A DNA stretch of 64,000 nucleotides. Origin: Prevotella sp. P5-92 (GTDB taxonomy: Bacteria; Bacteroidota; Bacteroidia; Bacteroidales; Bacteroidaceae). A model generated the notes under the pieces. The model saw nothing but the letters and a program-made list of their open reading frames with translations, made no database searches and had not been told where the DNA came from. The translations under genes were made by a program, and so were the position numbers. Shown here piece after piece: positions 7,248 through 14,856 of this stretch (position 1 is its first letter; each line of letters starts with the position of its first letter). The stretch is from the NCBI RefSeq assembly GCF_002251245.1, contig NZ_NPJG01000007.1:1-64000 (forward strand), in the 5' to 3' direction.

Positions 7248-7625
7248 TTATTTGCCCTTCTTTGTCTTGCTCTCCTGTGGAGCAGGAGTTTCTTCTTTCT
7301 CCACAGCTTCGTAGAACTTGGTTGCGACGAGAACCACACGGTTGTGCTTGACTCCATCGGCATCCTGCCATTCCTCAGGCTTGAAGTAGCCTTCTACCAT
7401 AAGGAGAGTTCCCTTTACAAGGCGGTCGAAGGAAGATGTGTTCTCATTTTTGCGCCATGCCTCTACATTCATGAAGGCTGATGTGCGGTTTGTTTCCTCG
7501 CCATTCTTCTCAGTACGGCTGATGGCCAGTGAGAAACGTGCAACGCTTGCTGTTGAGAACTGATGGATGCTTGCATCCTTACCTACGAAACCGCTTACTA
7601 CGAAAGAATTTTCAATCTTTTTCAT
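7248..7625 (-). CDS. ssb: single-stranded DNA-binding protein, copy 2
   Basis: A 125-residue SSB identical to the copy at 4068-4445 except for Met in place of Thr in the strand LLMVEGYF. Several of the nucleotide differences between the two genes are synonymous, so both copies appear to have stayed under purifying selection or the duplication is recent. It has its own terminator. It is the first gene upstream of hipB in the minus direction, but the terminator at 7206-7230 and an AT-rich gap separate them. Confidence 0.93.
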   Translation of the reverse strand: MKKIENSFVVSGFVGKDASIHQFSTASVARFSLAISRTEKNGEETNRTSAFMNVEAWRKNENTSSFDRLVKGTLLMVEGYFKPEEWQDADGVKHNRVVLVATKFYEAVEKEETPAPQESKTKKGK

Positions 7626-7798
7626 AACTTTGAAATTTTAGAAGTGAAACATTTATTTTTTACGTTGCTATCAGAGTTAGCAAGGAAAGCAGACAAGCAA
7701 GGAATTACCGAATTATTTCACCTTGGCACAGAAAAGTTTTTTGGATGATGTCAGACGAAAAAGTTTTTGAAATAATTCAGGTAATAAGACACTGGTAC

Positions 7799-7827
7799 TT
7801 GATACAATGCGGCTTGCGCTAACTTTG
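7799..7827 (+). promoter_or_regulatory. Bacteroidetes-type promoter inside repeat copy 2
   Basis: TTG at 7799-7801 and TAACTTTG at 7820-7827, identical in layout to copy 1. The preserved boxes and the variable downstream frames suggest that a transcript, rather than a protein, is conserved. Confidence 0.5.
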
Positions 7828-8226
7828 CGACGGAAAAAGTAAGTGTGTCTGCTTCGTCCAAAACAAGAAGTGGAGAAAAGTGCAGAAAATCAAGTAATCG
7901 GTGTTAGGTAAAGGAAACAGGTATCTATATCAGATAAACAAGCGATGAACAAACATCGTGTCCATAGCCGTTGAAGGATGGTCGGAAACTGAGCAACAGT
8001 ATGAAGAGCTTGGGGATGCAAATACGATGAAAAGACGGAGAACGCACAAGGAAGGGAACATGAGGAAGGCACACCTGGGGATTAGGATGTCGAGAGTAAA
8101 CGCAATGCGGTTCTTGCAACGATTCACAGAAGCAAAAGAAAGAAGTAATTCAGCAAGGAGAAAAAGAAGGACTGACCCTGCCGTCAATGAGCAGCCATCG
8201 GGCTCAACTTATGGCATGTAAGTTTA

Positions 8227-8267
8227 AGTTTAGAATTACTCATGTATATATACATGTTCTCTAAACT
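8227..8267. repeat. inverted repeat with palindromic core, copy 2
   Basis: AGTTTAGA (8227-8234) and TCTAAACT (8260-8267) are perfect complements around the 16-base palindrome CATGTATATATACATG (8241-8256). Compared with copy 1 (one mismatch in the outer arms), the arms have been kept or restored, which hints at a working structure such as a terminator or a protein-binding site. Confidence 0.7.
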
Positions 8268-8273
8268 CAAATG

Positions 8274-8811
8274 TCATGACCTCAAATGGCTTAGAACAGG
8301 AACAGAGATTGAGTTTACAGGTTTATGAAAGCCATATATATGTATATGACGAAATAAACTTGTATGAATAGATGATACTCCATTTTTTCTTTCTCTTTAC
8401 TGAAGAAAGTTAAATTTTGGGGTGTTTTGACTGATTTCAGTATAAAAATGTCACAATGAAAAGTATTTGTGGTAATTTTGCATCATCATTAGAACAGGTA
8501 ATATAGATTGCAACTCATACATCTTATCGGCAAGATGTCGGGCCAAGATAGAATTGCATTCTCCAAAAAGCATGAAAGCATATGTCAGAATGAACACATA
8601 CAAGTTCTTCGAGGTGTTCATGTTGAACAACTGGATCTGCAGAATAAAGCAAGATTACGCTACGTTTTGATATGAGCACATAGCAATATTGTGTTATTGA
8701 ATGTTAAATATGTTAATTTTACAATCTGCAAAATTAGGTTCAAAATGAAAAGAAGAGAAAGCAAAATTTAGACAAATAGCTGATAATCAAGCTAAAATGT
8801 TTTCAAAAGGA
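8274..8811. other. AT-rich stretch without a recognisable gene
   Basis: No coding frame, tRNA or strong hairpin was found. The plus strand has TAATTTTG near 8474 after an AT-rich run, a possible -7 box without a good upstream TTTG. The stretch looks like eroded element DNA. Confidence 0.4.
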
Positions 8812-9245
8812 CAGCGGCTCAACTATCGTTCATTTATTTGTAATACACTGATATTCAGACGTGTTGAACATCTGCGTGGGAAAGTAGAAAATGTTAATTA
8901 GAAGACATCTCCCCAATGGAAGGTCAAATCATGGCAAAACAGCAAAACCGCTGATATTCAAAGGATTAACAGGGAAGTGCAGAGAGTGTGACCAACGGCT
9001 CAATTACCGACCGTTATACACTATATTCACTGATAGTCAGAGTGTTACACGCTCTGTATTGGAAAGTAGGACGTGAAAACAAGAGAAAACAAATAGGAAC
9101 ACTACGGCATATTGCGTTGAGAATCAGTGATTTACAGAAGTAAAACCACCGTTTCCAACAACGGCTCAAACTCTGTTCCTGCATTGTGTTTATATCTGAT
9201 TATCAATGTGTTAGATGCTCTGCATCGGGAAATAGACTTTCCCTT
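8812..9245 (+). repeat. three degenerate repeats of about 75 bp
   Basis: Units start with CGGCTCAA near 8815, 8996 and 9162 and share, in order, CTGATnnTCA, GTGTT, a CTCTG or ATCTG block and GGAAAnTAG, ending near 8886, 9068 and 9235. Spacing is 181 and 166 bases. Read in the frame of the helix-turn-helix remnant, units 2 and 3 resemble each other as protein (NGS...LY.LI..VL.AL), and unit 1 matches with stops. They look like decayed duplications of the 5' end of that gene. Confidence 0.6.
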
Positions 9246-9444
9246 CTTTAGCAAGAAAGCCATTGACGCACATTTTGCTGATCTCCTTGAAGAGATAGAC
9301 ATTGATAATTATTACACTGCAGACCAAATCATGGAGATGTATAATATGACAAGGACAGGCGTTATCACTTTTGTGATGCGTCACAAAGTTCCAAGAGTAA
9401 ACCGTAACGGGAAAGCTTTCTACTCCAAGGTGCATATTGACTGA
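9127..9444 (+). pseudogene. remnant of a helix-turn-helix element protein
   Basis: The frame (105 codons) contains FFSKKAIDAHFADL followed by IDNYYTADQIMEMYNMTRTG and KVPRVNRNGKAFYSKVHID, then a stop. The middle part is a helix-turn-helix unit of the kind found in Bacteroidetes element DNA-binding proteins, which normally continue with a second, similar unit; here the frame stops right after SKVHID. The first 35 codons lie in the third degenerate repeat. I call it a truncated gene; a short functional protein is possible. A hairpin at 9459-9481 follows closely. Confidence 0.55.
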
Positions 9445-9458
9445 TTAATCCTTTTGAC

Positions 9459-9481
9459 GGTGGGAATTTATAGAACCCACC
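9459..9481 (+). terminator. small hairpin after the HTH remnant
   Basis: GGTGGG (9459-9464) pairs with CCCACC (9476-9481) with an 11-base loop, followed by TTATG. It is 15 bases after the stop. Between here and the promoter at 9679 I see no gene. Confidence 0.5.
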
Positions 9482-9678
9482 TTATGTCATACCAAACTAC
9501 ATCTTGGGAAGAATTGGCAAAGAAACCTTCAATCCGCAAGACACTAAAATAGGGAGTGTCGTTATACCAGCAAAAAGCGTAGCGTGAATTTCTCAATATT
9601 CAGTTAACAGGAGTTATCTCATTATTACAATTAAGCTTTTTTTTAATTAATTAGTGTTAATAGGGGGGGGTAATACGC

Positions 9679-9706
9679 TTGTTTCAAAATTTTATTAGTA
9701 CCTTTG
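9679..9706 (+). promoter_or_regulatory. promoter of the fimbrial operon
   Basis: TTG at 9679-9681 and TACCTTTG at 9699-9706, spaced 17 bases, is a strong match to the Bacteroidetes sigma-70 consensus. It is preceded by a run of eight G (about 9663-9670) in an otherwise AT-rich stretch. It is the only good promoter upstream of the six-gene fimbrial run. Confidence 0.75.
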
Positions 9707-9709
9707 CAT

Positions 9710-9727
9710 GCCAATATTAATATTGGC
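9710..9727 (+). promoter_or_regulatory. 18-bp palindrome at the fimbrial transcription start
   Basis: GCCAATATTAATATTGGC is a perfect palindrome that begins 4 bases after the -7 box, so it overlaps the expected start of transcription. It could be an operator for a dimeric regulator or the 5' stem of the transcript. A second small inverted repeat (CAACT/AGTTG) follows at about 9740-9755. Confidence 0.6.
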
Positions 9728-9771
9728 AACAATTAGCGCAACAACTAACGATAGTTGGGAAAAAGTAAAAT

Positions 9772-10377
9772 ATGATTTGGATAACAATGAGCGGTATTAA
9801 GAATCTGGGAAGAAAAGCCCTCTTGCTATTTTTGATATTGTTAACGGGCAACATCATTTCTGCTAAGGCGCAGAATATTGCTGTTAAGAACAATATCCTT
9901 TATGACGCAAGCACAACTCCGAATTTCGGAATAGAACTGAGGCTGTCCAACAAATGGACAGCCGGGATAAACGTCGCCCTTAACCCATGGTCTTTTTCCG
10001 ACAACAAGAAACTCAAGCATCTGCTTGTTGCCCCACAACTTCGCTACTGGTTGTGCGAATCATTCTCAGGACATTACTTCGGAGCAAACATAGCTTATGT
10101 GCATTATAACGTAAGCGACATCAAGTTTCCCTTTGGACTTTATAGTGGTGTTGACGGTGAGCGCCGACAGGGCGACCTTGCCGCCATAGGTGCATCCTAC
10201 GGTTATTCGTGGATACTCTCTCCCCATTGGAGTCTTGAGGCTGAGGCGGGTCTTGACCTCGGCTATACCTGGTCTGACAGGTACGACTCCCCTAAGTGCG
10301 GCACCTACCGTGGTTCCGACAACAAGTTTCTTGTTCTGCCCAAGTTGGCGTTGAACATAGTGTATATAATAAAATAA
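9772..10377 (+). CDS. DUF3575 outer-membrane beta-barrel-like protein
   Basis: A 201-residue exported protein (hydrophobic signal sequence about 13-33, ending at SAKAQ). The mature part opens with IAVKNNILYDASTTPNFGIEL, the hallmark of the DUF3575 family, followed by amphipathic strands typical of a small outer-membrane barrel. Members are encoded at the head of Bacteroidales fimbrial operons and are thought to help assembly or anchoring. ATGs at 9772 and 9787 are both possible; the second gives a more usual signal peptide. It is 21 bases upstream of the next gene and is the first gene after the fimbrial promoter. Confidence 0.85.
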   Translation: MIWITMSGIKNLGRKALLLFLILLTGNIISAKAQNIAVKNNILYDASTTPNFGIELRLSNKWTAGINVALNPWSFSDNKKLKHLLVAPQLRYWLCESFSGHYFGANIAYVHYNVSDIKFPFGLYSGVDGERRQGDLAAIGASYGYSWILSPHWSLEAEAGLDLGYTWSDRYDSPKCGTYRGSDNKFLVLPKLALNIVYIIK

Positions 10378-10398
10378 AGGTAAGGAAAGGATATATTT

Positions 10399-11733
10399 AT
10401 GAAAAGATTTTTTCTGATTATCACTCTCACGGTTATGGCATGTATAGATGCCATATCGCAGACGTCACCGCAGATGTCACTGTGTGTTGACGGTGTGGAG
10501 CGCGAGGGCAATGGCTACCGTGTCCGCTATTCCTTCACCCTGCCTCAGCCGGCATCCGACTATTCCTATCAGGTGACTCCGCTCTTCACCTGCGGCACCG
10601 ACACCATCTTTGAGGAGTCAGTCACTGTGCGCGGCAAGCTCAATGCCAAGAAGCTGCGCCGCCGCGTGGTGCTTGGCGACCGCAATGCCACTCTACCCTC
10701 GTATGTGCCTTCGGGTATCGACTCAGTCATCACTCGCACCGCCTATCTGCCCACCGACCGCTATCCCTGGGTAGTAGGCTCCACACTTCAGATCTGCACG
10801 TCAGTAGAGGGGGAGGGTTGCTGCGAGGTAAGTCCTGCCGTAGTCCTTTGCTGCGACAGTTTCCTCTGCGAGCGTCCCTTCCATCCCGTGTTCTCCCCGG
10901 TTGAGGACAACACCGGCAAGGCGGGCGAACTGCAGCGCAACAATCCCGTGCTTCAGCACATATCCAAGTATCGCCCTTACGACAGCAGCCGCATACTGCG
11001 CAAGGAGGAGGGAGCCTTGTATGTCTTCTTCCCCTTGGCCAAGTGGACACTGCTGCACGATTTCCGCGACAATGCCGCCACTCTCGACACCATCGTGAGC
11101 ATCACTCGCCAGATTATGGCTGACTCCACGTCGAGCGTAAAGCTCATACAGATTATCGGTCTTGCCTCGCCCGAGGGAAGCGTGAAGCGCAACAACCTCT
11201 TGGGTCAGAACCGTGCTGCCGCCCTGCGCGACTATATCAAGCAGAGGGTAAAGACAGGCAATGCCATGTTTGAGCTATGCAACGGCGGTGAGGCATGGAC
11301 AGAGCTGCGCGACCAGATTGCCGACAGCAATATCGAGGGACGCGACCAGCTACTCAACATCATCGACACCGAGAAGAACCCCGACGAGCGTGAGCGCAAG
11401 ATGAAGCGACTCAATGGCGGAAAGACATATAAATACCTTAAGGACAACGTGCTGAGCGACCAGCGCAATTCAGGATACATCCGCATATACTACGACTACG
11501 TGCCCGATTCAGCCGCCGCGGTAATCAACCGTGCCTCAGAACTATTGCGTGAGGAGCGTTATACAGAGGCACTCACGATGCTCCGCACCATAGAGTCAGA
11601 TGAGCGTGCGCAGAACGCCCTCGGCGTAGCCCTCTATATGACGGGCGACAAGCAAGAGGCTCTCTGCCGCTTCCGCCGTGCCGCAGCCTCAGGCAACGAG
11701 GATGCCCTCCGCAACATAGAGCAGTTGGAGTAG
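10399..11733 (+). CDS. DUF3868/OmpA-like fimbrial accessory protein
   Basis: A 444-residue exported protein (signal peptide about 1-20). The N-terminal part (25-165) matches the DUF3868 style: paired beta strands and repeated tyrosine-based turns. The centre (about 205-300) has an OmpA-like C-domain with LIQIIGLASPEGS and the following NNLLGQNRAAALRDYI, which would bind peptidoglycan. The end (370-440) is a pair of TPR-like helices (RYTEALTMLRTIESDERAQ). Such proteins accompany fimbrillins in Bacteroidales operons and probably hold the assembly at the cell wall. The gene is GC-rich, unlike the following fimbrillin. Confidence 0.85.
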   Translation: MKRFFLIITLTVMACIDAISQTSPQMSLCVDGVEREGNGYRVRYSFTLPQPASDYSYQVTPLFTCGTDTIFEESVTVRGKLNAKKLRRRVVLGDRNATLPSYVPSGIDSVITRTAYLPTDRYPWVVGSTLQICTSVEGEGCCEVSPAVVLCCDSFLCERPFHPVFSPVEDNTGKAGELQRNNPVLQHISKYRPYDSSRILRKEEGALYVFFPLAKWTLLHDFRDNAATLDTIVSITRQIMADSTSSVKLIQIIGLASPEGSVKRNNLLGQNRAAALRDYIKQRVKTGNAMFELCNGGEAWTELRDQIADSNIEGRDQLLNIIDTEKNPDERERKMKRLNGGKTYKYLKDNVLSDQRNSGYIRIYYDYVPDSAAAVINRASELLREERYTEALTMLRTIESDERAQNALGVALYMTGDKQEALCRFRRAAASGNEDALRNIEQLE

Positions 11734-11814
11734 CTATTTGGGAGACAGGTGTATCTTCCGCAAAAACACCAATAGAATAGGTAAATAAATTAGTATAAAT
11801 AAATCTTAGTAGTT

Positions 11815-13710
11815 ATGAAGAGAATTAACAATTATGTTCTCAACGGTGCGTTAGCATTGTTGTCAACCGCAGGCTTTGTTGCCTGCTCGTCCTCCGACGA
11901 CGTAACCGATGCTCCCGTCAACCCCACCTATGACGGCAAGAGCGTGAAGACCCAGTTTGCGATTAATATCGCGACACCCTCTAATGGTAAGACAAGGATG
12001 AGTGATGTGAATACTCAGAATAATGGCAATTATCTGGGTATGACTAATGTTAGATTGCTGACATTGGCAGATAGTCCTGCAGATAATATTGAATTGACAA
12101 GCGTTATTCCATTGGCAGATCCAAACACTGATATTACAACTCGAAGCAGTCATATTTATTCAGATGTTAATATACCAGTAGGAACATCTGATTTCTTGTT
12201 CTATTCTACACGCTCAATCCTTGGAACAGATATGGATAATAAGTTCAAAACAGGAGCTATTGTAAGCGACATGTTTACCAAGAATAGTCCCTCATATTTG
12301 TCAACGAAAGATATTAAATTTAACTCAGAAACGATTTTGAGTGCTTCAAATACAGTTGATACATATAAGGCGGCTTTTGAAAATTTCCTTAATAGCGTTA
12401 TAGCAGTTTCAGGTTGGAGCACGACAAATAATAATACTTTGAAATCTGCATATAACAATATAATATCCTCATATTCTAACGGTCAATATGCGGGTTCTGC
12501 AAATGAAATTAAGAAACTAATGACAGATTTGTATAATGCTGTTAACCCAATATCAAGTTCCTCTACTGCTTCAGATGAAGATAAGAATTTGGCTAGTGCT
12601 ATTATGGCTGCTATAAATAATTCAAGTAATGAAGTATATTTTGTAGAGGATGATGCAAATCCTGGTACTTTGAAATATGGTTCTACAGTAGCACAGTTCT
12701 ATTATGATTTCCCATGCTATAATGGACTGCCAGAAGGTTCCGCCTTGTTGACTTTTGACAATAGTTCGAATAAGTTCATTTACGATGCTACTCCGCAGAT
12801 AGGTGGTACAAATAAGGTGAATTCATACAAGCTAACATATCCTCTTCCAATTGTTTATTTCGACAATACACCTGCCAAGTGTATAGATAAAGAGTTGGAA
12901 ACTTCAGAATGGAAGACAACAACATCCGATTGGGATTATTCTACAAATTGGACAACAGGTTGGTATAATAGTGTTAAAGCAACATCACGTTCTATAGCTC
13001 TTCAGAATAATATCAATTATGGTGTAGCTTGTCTTGAAACTAAGTTTTCTTGTGAGGGTACAACTCTCGAAGATAATAGAAAAAATGTTGTTACTGGTTC
13101 ACAGAATCAGACGATAACAATTCCGTCAGAAGGTTTTCAGGTTACAGGTATTCTGATTGGTGGACAGCCAGAAAATGTGAATTGGCAGTTTATTAATGCA
13201 GGAACTAATAGAGATTATGTTGTTTATGACAAAGAACTATCAGATATCAAAGCAGGGAGGAATGGAGCATCTTCAGCTGCAAATTACACACTTGTGTTTG
13301 ATAATTGGACTTCTGCTTCAACACAGGAACCAGTAAACGTAGCTATAGAACTTGTGAACACAGCTGCTGATTTCTATGGTGTAGATGGTATAGTTGCAAA
13401 AGGTCAGAAGTTCTATCTTATTGGTCGCTTAGATCCTACTTCTGCGGCTACTGATATTAAATGGCCTACCTATAATGATACTCAAGGTGAAAATACATTA
13501 CCAACTTCATATCAAGGCAGATATCCAGTTAAGTTTAATACAAAACGCGTATTTGTTCAGGACTATACTACTAAAGCCAACTTCACTATCAATAGCTTGA
13601 AGAACGCATACGTAACAATTCCCGACCTCCGTGCAACGAAGCTCCAGCTCGGTCTTTCTGTTGACCTTAAGTGGCAGAGTGGTTTGACATTTGATGTTCC
13701 TATTGAGTAA
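11815..13710 (+). CDS. Mfa1/FimA-type fimbrillin (shaft subunit)
   Basis: A 631-residue fimbrillin precursor. The lipoprotein signal has the lipobox GFVACSSS at about residue 25, followed by an acidic linker and the segment GKTRMSDV, a likely trypsin-like processing site of the kind that releases the donor strand in Mfa1/FimA. The C-terminal strand motif (LQLGLSVDLKWQSG) fits the conserved end of shaft subunits. It is the largest and most variable-looking subunit of the operon. Codons from about 11960 to 13560 are clearly AT-rich, while both ends are GC-rich like the neighbours, pointing to exchange of the central antigenic part. A hairpin follows the stop. Confidence 0.85.
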   Translation: MKRINNYVLNGALALLSTAGFVACSSSDDVTDAPVNPTYDGKSVKTQFAINIATPSNGKTRMSDVNTQNNGNYLGMTNVRLLTLADSPADNIELTSVIPLADPNTDITTRSSHIYSDVNIPVGTSDFLFYSTRSILGTDMDNKFKTGAIVSDMFTKNSPSYLSTKDIKFNSETILSASNTVDTYKAAFENFLNSVIAVSGWSTTNNNTLKSAYNNIISSYSNGQYAGSANEIKKLMTDLYNAVNPISSSSTASDEDKNLASAIMAAINNSSNEVYFVEDDANPGTLKYGSTVAQFYYDFPCYNGLPEGSALLTFDNSSNKFIYDATPQIGGTNKVNSYKLTYPLPIVYFDNTPAKCIDKELETSEWKTTTSDWDYSTNWTTGWYNSVKATSRSIALQNNINYGVACLETKFSCEGTTLEDNRKNVVTGSQNQTITIPSEGFQVTGILIGGQPENVNWQFINAGTNRDYVVYDKELSDIKAGRNGASSAANYTLVFDNWTSASTQEPVNVAIELVNTAADFYGVDGIVAKGQKFYLIGRLDPTSAATDIKWPTYNDTQGENTLPTSYQGRYPVKFNTKRVFVQDYTTKANFTINSLKNAYVTIPDLRATKLQLGLSVDLKWQSGLTFDVPIE

Positions 13711-13725
13711 TACAATAAATACTCT

Positions 13726-13770
13726 GTTATAATGGCGTCACGAGATCTATTGTCGTGATGCCATTATAAC
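13726..13770 (+). terminator. intercistronic hairpin after the fimbrillin gene
   Basis: GTTATAATGGCGTCACGA (13726-13743) pairs with TCGTGATGCCATTATAAC (13753-13770) with a single G-T (wobble) in 18 positions. There is no T tract. Placed 16 bases after the fimbrillin stop and 38 bases before the anchor gene, it is best read as an mRNA-stabilising or attenuating element that lets the shaft subunit exceed the anchor. Confidence 0.7.
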
Positions 13771-13808
13771 GGTATTAACAACAACAATATCATATATATA
13801 ATAAGGTA

Positions 13809-14834
13809 ATGAGAAGCAAGTATTGTCTGCTGATGCTGCCCGCTGCGGCGGTGGTGCTCTCGTCGTGCTCCATCATCGACGAGGACAACTCCGACTGCGG
13901 ATTGGACAACAAAATCGTATATCGCCTGAAACTCAGAACAAACATCCAAACCGAACTCGAAACACAGCTCGGCACGGAGGAGGAACGCCCCGTGGCACAA
14001 GCACTCAGCTCCTCACTCAGCGGTATATTCACTGACTGGGCACACGACATCTCTCTCTCATTCTATGACACCGACGACAAACTGTATAAAACGGAAAAGC
14101 ATACGATGGATGCGTCGCAAGCCGAATACGTGGTGTATCTGCCAGAACGTGACTACCGTAATCTCGTTGTGGCAAATATAGCCGACGCTGAAAATATCCG
14201 CCCCCTCGATGACACCCATCCCGATGACATGAAGTTGCAGTATGACAACCTCACCGACACCCTCAACAGCCACACCACCGGTCTCTTCACCGCAAGACAG
14301 GTGATAGAGGTGTGCGGCTGCACCGAGACATATTACGTTGATCTGTATATGGCTAACAGCTGCGCCGCCCTTGTGGTGGATACCACGGGTGTGGATATAC
14401 GCGGCATGAAGGTGTTCACCCAGGACTTAGCCACCTCCTTCGCCGTGGCTGACAGCACCTACGCCTTCACAGCCAATCCCGTGGTGCGCTCAACTGAGAT
14501 ACCTCTCCCTGGTCAGCACCGCACCTGCCATTATGCCGTTAGCTTCCCGTCGAGGAACAACACCGTAGTCACCGCTTCCGCCGTCAGTCAAGCCCCGGCA
14601 AGGGCAGACTCCCAGGCAGAGACCCTCTTCCGCATAAAGGCATACATAACCCTCCCCGACGGCTCTGTCACTGAGAACATCATCTCTGTGGAGCAACCCC
14701 TCCTCGCCGGTTATCTCAAGATAATAAAGATGAAGATGAAGCAGGACGGCTCGCTCACTCCCGAGAGTCACGACGTGGGAGTAAGCGTGACGCTGGACTG
14801 GAAGCAAGGGGGGACTTATGAGCCGGAGATATAG
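13809..14834 (+). CDS. Mfa2/FimB-family fimbrial anchor lipoprotein
   Basis: A 341-residue lipoprotein with lipobox LSSCS near residue 20 and the following acidic DEDNSDCG typical of the FimB/Mfa2 family, which fix fimbriae to the outer membrane and limit their length. The family has two transthyretin-like domains; strands such as EYVVYLPERDYRNLVVAN fit the first, and YYVDLYMANSCAALVVD begins the second. The C-terminal strand ends in VSVTLDWKQGG, similar to the shaft subunit's last strand. It stops 22 bases before the next lipoprotein. Confidence 0.85.
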   Translation: MRSKYCLLMLPAAAVVLSSCSIIDEDNSDCGLDNKIVYRLKLRTNIQTELETQLGTEEERPVAQALSSSLSGIFTDWAHDISLSFYDTDDKLYKTEKHTMDASQAEYVVYLPERDYRNLVVANIADAENIRPLDDTHPDDMKLQYDNLTDTLNSHTTGLFTARQVIEVCGCTETYYVDLYMANSCAALVVDTTGVDIRGMKVFTQDLATSFAVADSTYAFTANPVVRSTEIPLPGQHRTCHYAVSFPSRNNTVVTASAVSQAPARADSQAETLFRIKAYITLPDGSVTENIISVEQPLLAGYLKIIKMKMKQDGSLTPESHDVGVSVTLDWKQGGTYEPEI

Positions 14835-14856
14835 AAGCCTTGATTTTTTTTTAGAG

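Larger units (their letters stand above)
7203..8273. repeat. long direct repeat, copy 2
   Basis: Second copy of the 4023-5095 repeat. Differences by eye are about 30 substitutions and two single-base A deletions relative to copy 1 (in the runs near 8033 and 8165). Homologous recombination between the two copies would delete or circularise a 3.18 kb unit carrying hipBA and one ssb. Confidence 0.92.

Noticed and set aside
8812..9245. Possible CRISPR array
   Set aside because: Only three units, about 75 bases long, heavily diverged, with uneven spacing and no cas genes; they match a gene's own 5' end.
1..9500. Intact conjugative element
   Set aside because: No integrase, relaxase or transfer ATPase is in the window; only accessory genes and remnants are visible.
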